DNA from: Marsupella aquatica | Lineage: Eukaryota; Marchantiophyta | Assembly: GCA_973895155.1 (NCBI GenBank) | Contig: OZ316893.1 | Span: 26,040,001-26,104,000 of the forward strand | Length of the DNA: 64,000 bases | Reading direction: 5' to 3' | Shown: positions 37,430 to 47,710 of the stretch, one piece after another | Numbering within the stretch: the first letter of the stretch is position 1 | How the letters are laid out: each line of letters begins with the position of its first letter | The notes under the pieces: model-generated | Database searches by the model: none | What the model saw: only the letters and a program-made list of their open reading frames with translations | Told to the model about the DNA's origin: nothing | Made by a program: the position numbers and the translations under genes

Positions 37430-39799
37430 ATGGCAGTCTCGAAGTCCTCGACACCAGCTCGCTCGAGGCCATCATCAGTGGACGCCCGCGGGAGAGAGAA
37501 GGAAGCGCGAGGAGCTGTGGCAGCAGGGGAGAAAGACGGGGCGCTAATGACGCAGCAGCAGCAGAGGAAAAGGACGGACAGTTTTTGGTGTAGATGCATC
37601 AGTAGACCTTCGGCTGTGTCACCTCCACTGCAGAGGAAGCGGTCGGGTAGTGGAAAGGAGGGGGGCAAGAGCAGCAACAAGGGGAGCGGCGGGACTTTAG
37701 ATGCGATTCTCTCAAAATCGTTGTCCCTGGAGTTTCGATCCGTGGATAATTTATTGCCGACGAACGAGAGGTCGACGAGGGAGAATGCCGGTTCCGGTTT
37801 TAACAGGTCGAGCTTCTTGTACTCGGGGGACGGGAATGGGAATAGTAACAATCACAAGACCTTGCTGGAAGTGAAGACAACGACGGGAGAGAATGGCATT
37901 ACGAAGAAATTCACGACTCTCGCCGAGGGAATTGACCTACGCAGCCCCTCGTCGCCGTTCCGCCCTCGCCTCTCGCCCGGGAAGGTTTCACCTCTCGTGG
38001 AGCACCTGCAGTCGACCGCTCCAGAGAGTCGTGCTGGCGATGGGAACAACAACAATTGTTCGATTGTAATGTCTCAGCCATCCTACACTTCCTACAGCAA
38101 ATTCAATGGCTCCAATTCGAGCTTCGGGACCTCGCCCCCCGTGGACAGGATGAAAATGTCTCCCTCTCCTACTCTCTTTGAAATGATGTCCCATGATCAG
38201 GACACTCACACGAAGCCATTGCTCAAGCACGACGCAGCTCAGCAGAATGGTGGACTGCAGCTCTCGTCGTCTGCATTGTCAGGGACCCCGAAGCAGCAGC
38301 CATCACTGCAAGACAAAGTGAGCGGGATTCTACAAGGAGGCTCTAGTCCCGGAAACCAGTTCAACGATGAGTACTCCAGCGACTTGAAGCTGACATTGAG
38401 AGGAAAGGACGGGTATAATGTGACAGTGAGCGTACACAGACACATCCTCGTGGCCAACAGCCGGTTTTTCGCGGCAAAATTGTCCGACAGGTGGTCCAAA
38501 CAGCAGCACTCGTTACCTCATTTGGTTGAAATATCGGACTGCGAGGACGTGGAGCTGTACCTGGAGACCCTCCGCCTCATGTATTGCTGCGACTTGAAGC
38601 GCACTCTCATGAAGGAAACTGTCGTTCGGGTTCTCGGCATTCTCAAGGCGTGTACCATAATTGCATTGCATGCTACGACTTCATGCTATTGACACAGGCT
38701 AGGATTCACTTAGAATAACAAGTGTTGGGTTCGTTTTTTGAAACTGGGTCTGTTCAATGCATATTTAATTAGTTTCTGGGAATCTTGACGGGTTACGTTG
38801 TATGATCATTTTCAAGCGTCTGAACGGCAATTTTTTGGTTCACAGGTGTGTGCCGCAATTGTCTTCGAAGCAGGTGTAGTTTCATGCCTGGAGTTTCTGG
38901 AAGCCGTGCCATGGGCTGAAGACGAGGAGGAGAAGGTAAGGTCTTTGCTGTCACAATTACAGCTGGAGAGCGTCGGAGCTAATGAGGTGCTGAAGCGCTG
39001 CGCTGCTTTTGAAGCCACGAATTCCGAGGACATCCTTGTTCGCCTTCTGAATTCCGTAACGAGGGGAACAGATGAGAAGGCCAGAAGGGAAATGAAGAAT
39101 CTGGTATCCAGAATGCTGCGTGAGAATGTGTCGCAGAACAGGGAGCACTTCGATGTGAGCAAGGAGAGTTTGTACAAGGCTTGTCAATGTTGCGTAGATT
39201 CCATCCTACATCTCTTTATGCAAGCTACGAGCCCTGATTTCGTTTCCAAAAATTCCGAGGATAGAAGTGCTGTTTTTGCACAAATTGCTCGCCAGGCGGA
39301 TAATCTGCACTGGCTTGTGGACATTCTGATTGACCGGCGCATAGCAGACGACTTGGTAAGACTATGGGCACACCAATCTGAGCTTGCAACTTTACATATG
39401 CAAGTTCCAACGATGTATCGGTACGAGGTCAGTCGTCTCACAGCTCGTTTCTGTATAGCCATAGGGAAGGGTCAGGTTGTATCCCCAAAGGATGTGAGAT
39501 ACATGTTACTTCAAACCTGGCTGCAGCCTCTTGTGGAGGATTTTGGGTGGATGCAACGATGCTGCAAGGTTCTCGACAAGAAGGTAGTAGAAGAGGGCAT
39601 TAGTCAAACAATATTGACTCTCCCTCTCAAGCAGCAGCAGACGATTCTCTTGGCCTGGTTCGATCGGTTTTCAAATTGTGGTGACGACTGTCCCAATCTA
39701 CAAAAGGCGTTTGAGGTTTGGTGGAGGAGAATGTTTCTAAGACCTGGCAGCCTGGACGAAGACATGAATGTTCCTCTGCTTGAATCGCACATTTCATAG
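37430..39799 (+). CDS. BTB/POZ domain protein, plant At2g13690/At1g63850-like family
   Basis: Probable substrate adaptor for a CUL3-type ubiquitin ligase, or a related scaffold; the role is inferred from family membership. Exons 37430-38647 and 38846-39799 give 723 aa. Residues 1-315 are low-complexity, rich in Ser, Lys, Gly and Asn. The BTB fold starts near 318 (SDLKLTLRGKDG, then VSVHRHILVANSRFFAAKLS). The second exon opens VCAAIVFEAGVVSCLEFLEA and continues with the family's helical C-terminal region, including WAEDEEEKV, ending near WWRRMFLRPG. The intron needs a GC donor (AAG|GCGTGT) and the acceptor TTCACAG; no GT donor restores the frame and the conserved join ILK-VCAAI. The start is the first ATG of the open frame. 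Family call is confident, substrate unknown. Confidence 0.9.
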
Positions 39800-41300
39800 T
39801 GATTGAAACCGAGAATTATCGTTTAAGAAATTCACATCCTTAACGCGACTCTAGGAGTTCTGGACGCGCGCCATTGGTCTACAACCAACTGCAGGTTTAG
39901 GAGGCGATGGCTGTCCTCATCCGATGTGTTACATTCCGTATTGAAGTGCCGCTCGTAGTAACGCCTCGGGAAGAAATGACTGCTCATGACCAGAAGGATA
40001 GCATGACTATATGTTATATTCCTCTCAGACAGAGGATCCAACTGGAGGAGAGTAAACGTCGACCTTGAAGCAGCCACCTGAATCGATCTCAGTGGAATGA
40101 CTCATATGTACTCATGGAATATGAATTAGCAGCACAAATACTCCTTGGGCGAGAGCCGCTCATTAGTGGTACAAAGAAGTGAGGAGGAATTCTAATTCTT
40201 GCAGCAGAAATACTTCTTAGGTAAGAGGTCAGCTCTCTTTATCGATCCGGCTCTTCCACCGGTGGAGGGTTCTTAACTTAGGCAACCGATGGTCAATTCG
40301 ACCAGAGGTGGTACCTTCTTGTAAAGCAGCTAAAGTCATAGAGTGATGACTTTAGTTCAATCTTCAGAGCTGTCCAGCGGCCTTAGATGTGGGAGAGGTA
40401 ATGTTGCCGTGAGTCGTATAGGATCAGAATCTTCAAGAGCTCGAGGGAAGAAAACCACGTACATTCTGTATAGCTGAGATGAGACGAGATCGAAAAAGAC
40501 CTGGTCTGCCTTTTGACCTGATGCCATTTTGTAACAACAGACCCACAACAAGCCTTCTTTGTTGTGTACAATAGTTTTTGAAATTAGCGGTTACGTACGT
40601 AGTGAATGGTGAATCATATCTCTATTCAGCGACCGGACTTCAAGCTGGTCAGAAATATTATGAAAAACCTTGGGGCCCGGCATGCTTTGTATCCATGCCA
40701 TTAGATTTACTGTCGACTGATTTTGATGCAGCTGTAGATATATCTCGCTTCTGTCGTATTTCTATCTCTGTCCTGAATCGTGTAGTTAATCCGGCGAGTT
40801 TCATCGCAGGTTGTTAATGATCATTCTTGGATTATGCATCAATCCAGATTTCCTCAAAAGTGGCAGTGGTTTTCCGATGTTCTTTCGGGTACCAAAGCGG
40901 TAGGCATCCGCCAACACTTCGACAAATTGTGGCACTACGGAAGAGATTTCGGGTTTTTGGTGATCAATTTGGTCGACTTTCCTAATCAATCCATTTTTGT
41001 AATTCCTTGAAGCTTGAAAAGATGCTTGCTGTAGGTGTTTGCTCTAATCTCAGGTTGAACGGAGGTTGAATTTCAACTACATCGATAATTTCAAACTTTT
41101 TGTAGCGTAGAACTTACTTCAGTGCAATTTTCCCTCCACTATTCAAAAGGTTCGATGAGGACTCGGGGAAATCGCCATCTGCTTTTAGGATTAAACAGCA
41201 TGGAATCTCTCTTGCACCGTAAAAAGTATGATTCCCAGAATTATACACATATCCAATTGCGAAAGAACAATAAACGCCAAACGACGTCATTCCAAAGACC
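39800..41300. other. BTB 3' flank with coding-like minus-strand ORFs
   Basis: Presumed 3' UTR of the BTB gene. Minus-strand frames at 39832-40077, 40357-40551 and 40801-40989 have natural-looking composition, and the first has a plausible acceptor (GATTCAG) just before VAASRSTFTLLQL. They could be exons of a convergent gene, but I recognised no domain and could not establish consistent joins. Confidence 0.25.
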
Positions 41301-41524
41301 GGAGACCCACTAAAATGGGGCCAACAGAAACAAAAGGGGCAGGCATCTCAAAGAAAGGAGACCCACTAAAATGGGGGCAAACAGAATCAAAAGGGACCAG
41401 GCATCTCAAAGAAAGGAGACCCAATAAAATGGGGGCAAACAGAAACAAAAGGGACCAGGCATCTCAAAGAAAGGAGACCCAATAAAATGAGGCCAAACAG
41501 AAACAAAAGGGGCCAGTCATCTCA
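41301..41524. repeat. 58-bp minisatellite, about 3.9 copies
   Basis: Units start GGAGACCCAMTAAAATG at 41301, 41357, 41415 and 41473 (periods 56, 58, 58) and continue CAAACAGAAACAAAAGGG and CAGGCATCTCAAAGAAA. Copies differ by only a few bases, so the array is young. Confidence 0.9.
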
Positions 41525-41594
41525 GTCATGTCGACTAAGACTGGCCTACCATGACTCAGATTCCAGTCATGGTATCCCAGTCTTCTTCATGACC

Positions 41595-41884
41595 CTTTTC
41601 TTTTCTTGCTTGTTCCTAGGAACAAGACAGCCTCCCTCAGCTTCATAAAAAAGGGCTGAAAACAAGATTAATTCAGGGAGACTACTGTAGTTCCTTCTCT
41701 TTTCTTTTCTTGCTTGTTCCTAGGAACAAGGCAGCCTCCCTCAGCTTCATAAAAAGGGCTGAAAAAGAAGATTAATTCAGGGAGACTAGTTTCTGGATAT
41801 TCATTAATGACAAACAAGTTGACTAGTTTCTGGAAATTCACTAATGACAAACAAGTTTACTAGTTTTGGAAAGTCATTAATGAC
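41595..41884. repeat. Nested tandem duplications (about 100 bp x2, then 37 bp x3)
   Basis: A unit with TTTTCTTGCTTGTTCCTAGG, GCAGCCTCCCTCAGCTTCAT and GATTAATTCAGGGAGACTA occurs at about 41595-41684 and 41696-41789. It is followed at once by 37-bp units beginning GACTAGTTTCTGG at 41784 and 41821 and a partial third at 41858-41884. A short duplication of TCTAATTTTTGGTGTTATC lies further on, near 42065-42110. Confidence 0.85.
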
Positions 41885-42696
41885 TATTTTTGGATGTCTG
41901 TTGCCCACCGTTGCCGGCAAATATCAGAAAATGGTCAATGCTTTTCTAAGTGTCTCAAGCCTTGGTTGGGTTCGTGTAAAAAGCAATATTTTTGCAGAAG
42001 TATTCAAGCTCTGCAACTCAGCTTACTCTACCACTATGTTAGAGCCTGCTGGACGAATGTGGTTAATTTTTGGTGTTATCTTATTACCATCTAATTTTTG
42101 GTGTTATCTTATTACCATCCCGCATAGTTCAGGCAACGCATAATTCAGGCAGCAGGTATGAGAGTCATAAAAAAATATACCAAGAGAGAAAAATTGATTC
42201 ATGTCTCCCAGAAGGAGCAAAGTAGTCACTGGCACTGGTTTGCCAATATGAGGGAAATGACTTCTCTGGTCAACTGAGTTCATGCGACAGATCCAATGAC
42301 AACCAGTGCCCTATAATTATGACACTAGGGGGAGAAGGGGTGCAGCTGAGAACATAGCATTATGAGACGCCATAAACCAGGTCTTTGGTATTAATCAGAC
42401 TATGGTCAACAGTACCTGCGTACATTATGGTCTCAAGGTCTGCATAATTATACCAAGTCTCCTTCAGACCAGGCATAAAATACTGAGCATACTAAGAACT
42501 TCCCCCAAAAGGTGACAGAAGATGTGGCTGAGAACTCTGTCGCCAGGCATGCTTATTTATTGATCAAGGAGCTGAGGGCTGATCTGGGCTGGTAGCTTAA
42601 TTGATTGGGTGGGCTGTGTTCTTTGTGGGACGTACAGACACCATCTCTCTCAGAAATCTCCCTCCCTCTCCAAACTCCATGCCATTGACTCACTTT

Positions 42697-42700
<4 letters not shown>

Positions 42701-42741
<41 letters not shown>
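42701..42741. repeat. (CT)n microsatellite, about 41 bp
   Basis: Uninterrupted CT dinucleotides. The surrounding 41885-43096 holds no supported gene; the ORF at 42601-42876 owes its length to this repeat. Confidence 0.95.
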
Positions 42742-42744
<3 letters not shown>

Positions 42745-43096
42745 ACTTGCAAGAGAGTCCTTCCAATACTATCAAAAGTTCCACAAAAATTCAAAAAGGA
42801 ATGTAGCAAGTGGTTATCTTTGGTATACTCAACTGGTGATGTGGATAACTTACATGTGCATTATTCAATGACTTGATGTTTAGCTGGACGCTTTAATTAA
42901 ATAATATAGGGCACCTTTGATACTGATGCAATTGAAGTTCTCAAGAAGGCTTTCTCCACTTGAACCTGCCCCAATGGCCTTGTTCATTATCTGGGAGCTC
43001 AATTCCAGCAAGTCAAAAAGTGGCAAGCATTCAATTCTAGCTTGGTCCCAATAACTTGGTCTAAACTTAGAGGAAAAGAAAGGTTGTGATCAGCCC

Positions 43097-43633
43097 TTAT
43101 GGGAACTGGAGGATGCTGTTGAGGAGCGAGTTGAAATCATAGCGAAATCTTGTGGCCCTCATATTGATCTTTGACAACTTCTTTCGATGTGCTTTATTGA
43201 GCACTTTATCCAACAGGGTGGTGATGTCAGATGCTGTGAAGAAAGCCACACACCGTCGTGGTTCAGGGAACTGCCCGTTGCCGTCGCCAGCTCGTAGCTT
43301 TGTGCCATCTGCGAAGTCGGCTGCCGTCAACGGCAGCACGACATGCCGCCCCTTCAAGCTATTTGCGAACCACTCAGTCAGGTTGGCCAGCACAGTCGTC
43401 GCTAGCCTATCAAGTTCCATGTGAAAGTGCTTTGCACATACTGTTGCAATGTCCTCAACACCCTGAGCCCCCTCTTTCCCTGGCTCCACCTCTTCTCCAT
43501 CAGCTGCTGGGAACAGGCAGTGGTCTGCCGTTGCCCCCATCAATAGTGCTTTGCCATCACTGCATACACCACAATGATCAACCCCCTCATTAGCACTCGA
43601 GGGTCTCACACCCAACACTTTGAAAAAATTCAC
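43097..43633 (-). CDS. Orphan ORF, 178 codons, possible terminal exon or degenerate gene
   Basis: Not recognised. The frame begins at a GTG just after a pyrimidine-rich stretch ending CAAAG, so the true 5' end is probably a splice acceptor and the piece a last exon. The translation has natural composition, with a Cys/His cluster near the start (VDHCGVCSDGKALL), an acidic middle (GEEVEPGKEGAQGVED) and a basic C-terminus (KAHRKKLSKINMRATRFRYD). GC content is higher than in the flanks. No companion exon was found upstream, so it may be part of a decayed or transposon-derived gene. Confidence 0.35.
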   Translation of the reverse strand: MNFFKVLGVRPSSANEGVDHCGVCSDGKALLMGATADHCLFPAADGEEVEPGKEGAQGVEDIATVCAKHFHMELDRLATTVLANLTEWFANSLKGRHVVLPLTAADFADGTKLRAGDGNGQFPEPRRCVAFFTASDITTLLDKVLNKAHRKKLSKINMRATRFRYDFNSLLNSILQFP

Positions 43634-44180
43634 AAGTCAGAGCAGAGGTAAACATATTGTGTACAATATAGACCATCACCCAGGTGAAACTTGTTGCAAC
43701 CACATAATTATCCAAATTGTGTTAGCTGTGACATTCAAATTCAAAGCAATTTGGTGATTTATGAGTTATTAGGTCTAAAAATTGATCAAGGATTGACAGA
43801 GAAATGTAATAAAATTTTATGGTCATTGGCCAATCAAAGTTGCTGCAGTTTTGAGTTAGCTCAAAAGCCGGTCCTCAGAAAAAAGACCCGGTATATAGCA
43901 CCATGTTTGACAAAGAACTTGGATCATGGACTATCACATTAATCAACATGATGGATAGTCTTCAAACATTACATTCTACCCTGGTCCTTTGGTCCAAAGT
44001 GGTGGTGCACTTGGGCATCAACCACTTTTGTCACTAACCATAACCAAATAAGTGTTTACCTCTTCTTACCTAATGAGACCCCTAATGTGAATGTATTACC
44101 ATGCAGCATGGCTCACACCTATCCATACTAGTCCAAATTCTCGTGCATATGCACAGGAAGGTTAAGGCTCCCCAACCCCA

Positions 44181-44472
44181 ACTCTCATGCCCGTCCCTGC
44201 TCACAAGGATAGTCTAAATAATTATTTATCAAGATTTTCTGTTCCCAATATACTCTAAGACATAAACTGTCGATGTCAGATTTTAATAGTGAATTATAGG
44301 ATAATAAATCCAGCACCACACAAACTCTCATGCCCGTCCCTACTCACACAAATAGTCTAAATAATTACTTTTCAAGATTTTCTGTTCCCAGATTATTACA
44401 CTCTAAGACATGGACAGTCAATTTCAGATTTCAATAGTGAATTACAGTATAATATATCCAGCAAAACACAAA
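44181..44472. repeat. About 143-bp tandem duplication
   Basis: Copies start ACTCTCATGCCCGTCCCT at 44181 and 44324 and share AGATTTTCTGTTCCCA, CTCTAAGACAT and ATAGTGAATTA. The rest of 43634-45178 holds no firm gene. Confidence 0.85.
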
Positions 44473-45178
44473 GTTACAAGAAAAGCTAGTAAACATGACT
44501 GTTTACTTGTATTGACACCTACACTTTACATCTTACACAAGAAGTCTCTCAATCACATCTGTCAAACGCAACTGACTGACAGTAAGGTCAGTGCTTCATC
44601 AGTCACTCTGCGGGTAGGGACAATCCTGAGAGGAAGCTCGCTCAATCCGTGCAAAACGATGTCAATAAGTATGACGGCGGACACACCCGCAAAATCACGC
44701 CAGATCCCAGATTATCAACGTGCAAAATGGCACGAAAAGATTGACACAGCACTGTATTGTCATCTAGTCGGGATTGAGTCAGTCAGTGAGAGTTCTTCGT
44801 TCTAATTATGTTCTTTCTTCAGTGGACAGATATGGCGAATATGGGCTTAAGTTTCTTGCACGAGACTCGTCGTTCATCAACTCACAAGAGATGATGTGTG
44901 GCAAGTTACAAGAGTACGCAGGCAACGACCCCTTGCAATGGGCTGTCTATATGATTATGGTCGACAGTCAGATCCTACAGAATGAATGAGGGGGTCACAA
45001 TTTGAGTGACTTGCAAGAATGAGACCAAATCATACAACTCAGTTACAATTTCTATCAAATGATACATAGTGTGGAGTTACAATATATAGGGAATTAAAAA
45101 ATACTGTTCACGCAGGCACAACAGCTCAATTATGGAATCGATGGTGCGGCAGGTAGAGACAGAGAGTGAGGGTCAGAC

Positions 45179-45432
45179 CTGGTGATGATGTTGGAGGAGA
45201 GCGCGTTAAGGCTGGGGTTCTGGAGGTTGAATATGGGGGGAACAGACTTGTGCCCCTTGAAACGGAAGTCACAGTTCTCCAAAGGCAACGTGTAGTCCTC
45301 AGCCTTGTTCTTCACCTGCGCCAATCCTCTTTCCGCCGTGACAACATCCAAGGTCGACGCTACAACCAGCCACAAAAGACTCGACATCCCCAACCACGTC
45401 CCCAACTCCCGGACTCTCTCTCCTGTGCCCAT
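45179..45432 (-). CDS. Possible first exon of a secreted protein, unidentified
   Basis: From ATG at 45432 the translation is MGTGERVRELGTWLG followed by MSSLLWLVVASTLDVVTA, a good signal-peptide core whichever ATG is used, then a mature part containing TLPLENCDFRFKGHKS. The frame meets a donor-like CACCAG|GTCTGA at 45178, which would make it a 254-nt first exon. I found no downstream exon on the minus strand that joins convincingly. It lies in a locally GC-richer patch. It could be a gene fragment. Confidence 0.3.
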
Positions 45433-46383
45433 TCCTTCTGTACACCTCAAATCAACGTCTGTGCTCGTCACAGTGCTTAATTAACTTGACAATTCCGTTA
45501 ATTCGGTCGGACCCTCTCCTCAGCTACACTCTAGCAAAGACTCTTGATCTGGGCACCTCCAGAAGTTCTCCTCAGAACTTCATTACAATGCCTCCACCTC
45601 ATTCATGTGGCGCTCGATTCGGAGCTGGCCGGCACAATGCAAGTACTGTACTCCTGATTGTGAGCTAGAGGAAGCGAGTCACAGAGAGAGCAAAACAGAA
45701 TGAAAAGTGTGTTGAGCAATGACCTCTCAGATATGGGAAGAAAAGCAAGACGAGGAGAGAGGGAGATCGAGAGCATAGATCTCAGGAACAGAATTACCAA
45801 AAGTTCCAGCGAGAATGAGTTCTCAATCTCCACTGAACCGGAACTCAAGAATGATAGGGAGAGAAAAGAGGAGAGTGAGAGGAGAGGAGAGAAAAGAAAA
45901 GAAGTGACTGAGAGAGCCTCGATCTCAGCAAAACTCCATCTCCATCTGAGTCTCAATCTCGACTGAACGATCGGATTCACGGGAAGGAAGTTAGAGCACA
46001 AGGGACACAATTATAATTCTAAGCCCACTATTTTTCTGCCGCGAGTTCCACTCTAACGGCACTGTGCCGAGAGGTCCTACCCCATGCAAGAGCATTTCTC
46101 CGCCAGCTCTGCGCCATACAAGGACATTCTGCGGCTCGGAACGGCGGAGGTTGGGCTCGGCAGTCTAAAGGGACGCTCGGGAGCCGGCCGACCCGCGAAC
46201 CGTTGCGGCCGAGCCTGGTGCCGAAGGTCAGGAACGGACGGGACTGGGGAGTTAAAGGCTGGTGGTTAGTTAGAGTAAACTCGGTTACCGTGGTGAGGAC
46301 TGTGGTAACGCTTCTTCGGGGGCGCAGATGGGCCAAGAAAGGGGCTGCTCATGCCCCTTCGATTGGCCACGTCGGCCGCCCCT
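45433..46383. other. GC-richer spacer, nothing identified
   Basis: 45480-46380 rises in GC and has long overlapping ORFs on both strands (for example 45603-46010 minus, 46028-46336 minus, 46203-46832 plus) with purine/pyrimidine-biased composition. No domain was recognised. Confidence 0.3.
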
Positions 46384-47610
46384 CTGTCCACCACCCCACC
46401 GGCGGTTTCATGCGACACTCACCCCTGAAACCGCTTCTGGCTTTACACCTTGTTACACATATAATTCAGCGGTTTGGACTTCTTTACCCCGTTCTTTACA
46501 CTGCGTTCGCAATCCAGCGTTTTTGGACTTACACTGCAATTCAGCGTTTTGGAGTTTACACTGTGTTTGGACTTCTTTACCCCGTTCTTTACACTGTGTT
46601 CCATTATTTGCAATCCAGCATTTTTGAACTTACACTGCAATTCAACGTTTTGGAGTTTACACTGTGTTACATTAATGCAATCCGGCTCTTTGGAATTTAC
46701 ACTGTGTTACACTGCAATCCAGCCTCTCCTTTACATTGTGTTACACTGCAACTCAGCCTTTCCATCTTTACACTGTGTTACACTTTCTTTTTAATGATGT
46801 TTGGGAGGGACAGTGGGGACCATCAAGTTTAATGCAAGTTCAACTCTGTCCACCACTCCACCGGCCGTTTCATGTGACACTCACCCCTGAAACTGCTTCT
46901 GACTTTACACCTTGTTACACATATAATTCAACGGTTTGGACTTCTTTACATTGTGTTACATTATTTGCAATCCAGCATTTTGGACTTACATGAGGGCGTC
47001 TTAAATACAATGGATTTTTGCATGTGACCTGGTCCAGGAGTGTTGTGATCTGGGGCAATGGGAATGACTTGTTGGGCACAGAATGTGAGGCCCGACCAGT
47101 CACACCCGGGAGCCGTGGCTGAAACTGAGGGCCGACTGCTACGAGGAGGGGACCCGATTTCAGTGTGTTCATTGACTCACATTGCAATTTTCACACACTG
47201 TCACAACCCCTCTCAAATCTGAGAGCCCAAAAATATCACTGCCTGGCTATACCCAGTTTTGGTGCGCCCGAGTGCATCGTGGGAGGCCCATGAGGTGGGT
47301 TTTTTGAATATTTGAGATACCCTACTGCAAATCAGCATTTTGGACTTTTACACTGTGTTACACTTATTGCAATCCAGTTCTTTGTTCTTTACACTGTGTT
47401 ACACTGCAATCCAGCCTCTTGGACTTTATACTGTGTTACACTGCAATTCAGCCTTTCGGACTATACATCTGTGTTGCACCTGCAGCCAACGTTTTGGGCT
47501 TTATACTGTGTTACACTAAAAACCAGCCTTTCAGACTCTAAGCCCTACAACCCTGCAATCCAGCCTTTCAGTCTTTACACTGTGTTACACTTTAGTTTTA
47601 ACAATGTTTG
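46384..47610. repeat. Degenerate array of a TTTACACTGTGTTACACTGC monomer
   Basis: About 12 copies of TTTACACTGTGTTACA-like sequence occur, at roughly 46557, 46590, 46656, 46698, 46731, 46766, 46945, 47347, 47390, 47427, 47501 and 47575. Most are followed by GCAATCCAGC and TTTTGGAC. A larger unit starting CTGTCCACCAC occurs at 46384 and 46845, so monomers are embedded in a second-order duplication. The array gives long but meaningless ORFs. Confidence 0.75.
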
Positions 47611-47710
47611 GGAGGGGGGCAATGAAGTTTTTAGCACAAGTTCAACGTAAAATATTATTTGTAAGTCTTTCTAGATTATAATGCAAGATTGTCTCCCAAA
47701 CATCATTATA
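47594..47710. mobile_element. Candidate small hairpin element (MITE-like)
   Basis: AATGTTTGGGAGG near 47600 is inverted as CTCCCAAACATCATT near 47691-47705, with an 11-bp perfect core. The same motif also ends the first part of the monomer array near 46795. It could be a terminal inverted repeat of a very small element or a remnant of the array. Confidence 0.3.

Noticed and set aside
37336-37851. 171-codon minus-strand ORF
   Set aside because: Antisense of the low-complexity N-terminal part of the BTB gene.
41301-41524. CRISPR-like array
   Set aside because: Units are contiguous tandem repeats with no unique spacers, in a eukaryotic genome.
46203-46832. 209-codon plus-strand ORF
   Set aside because: Most of it is the translated TACACTGTGTTACA repeat array, not a protein gene.
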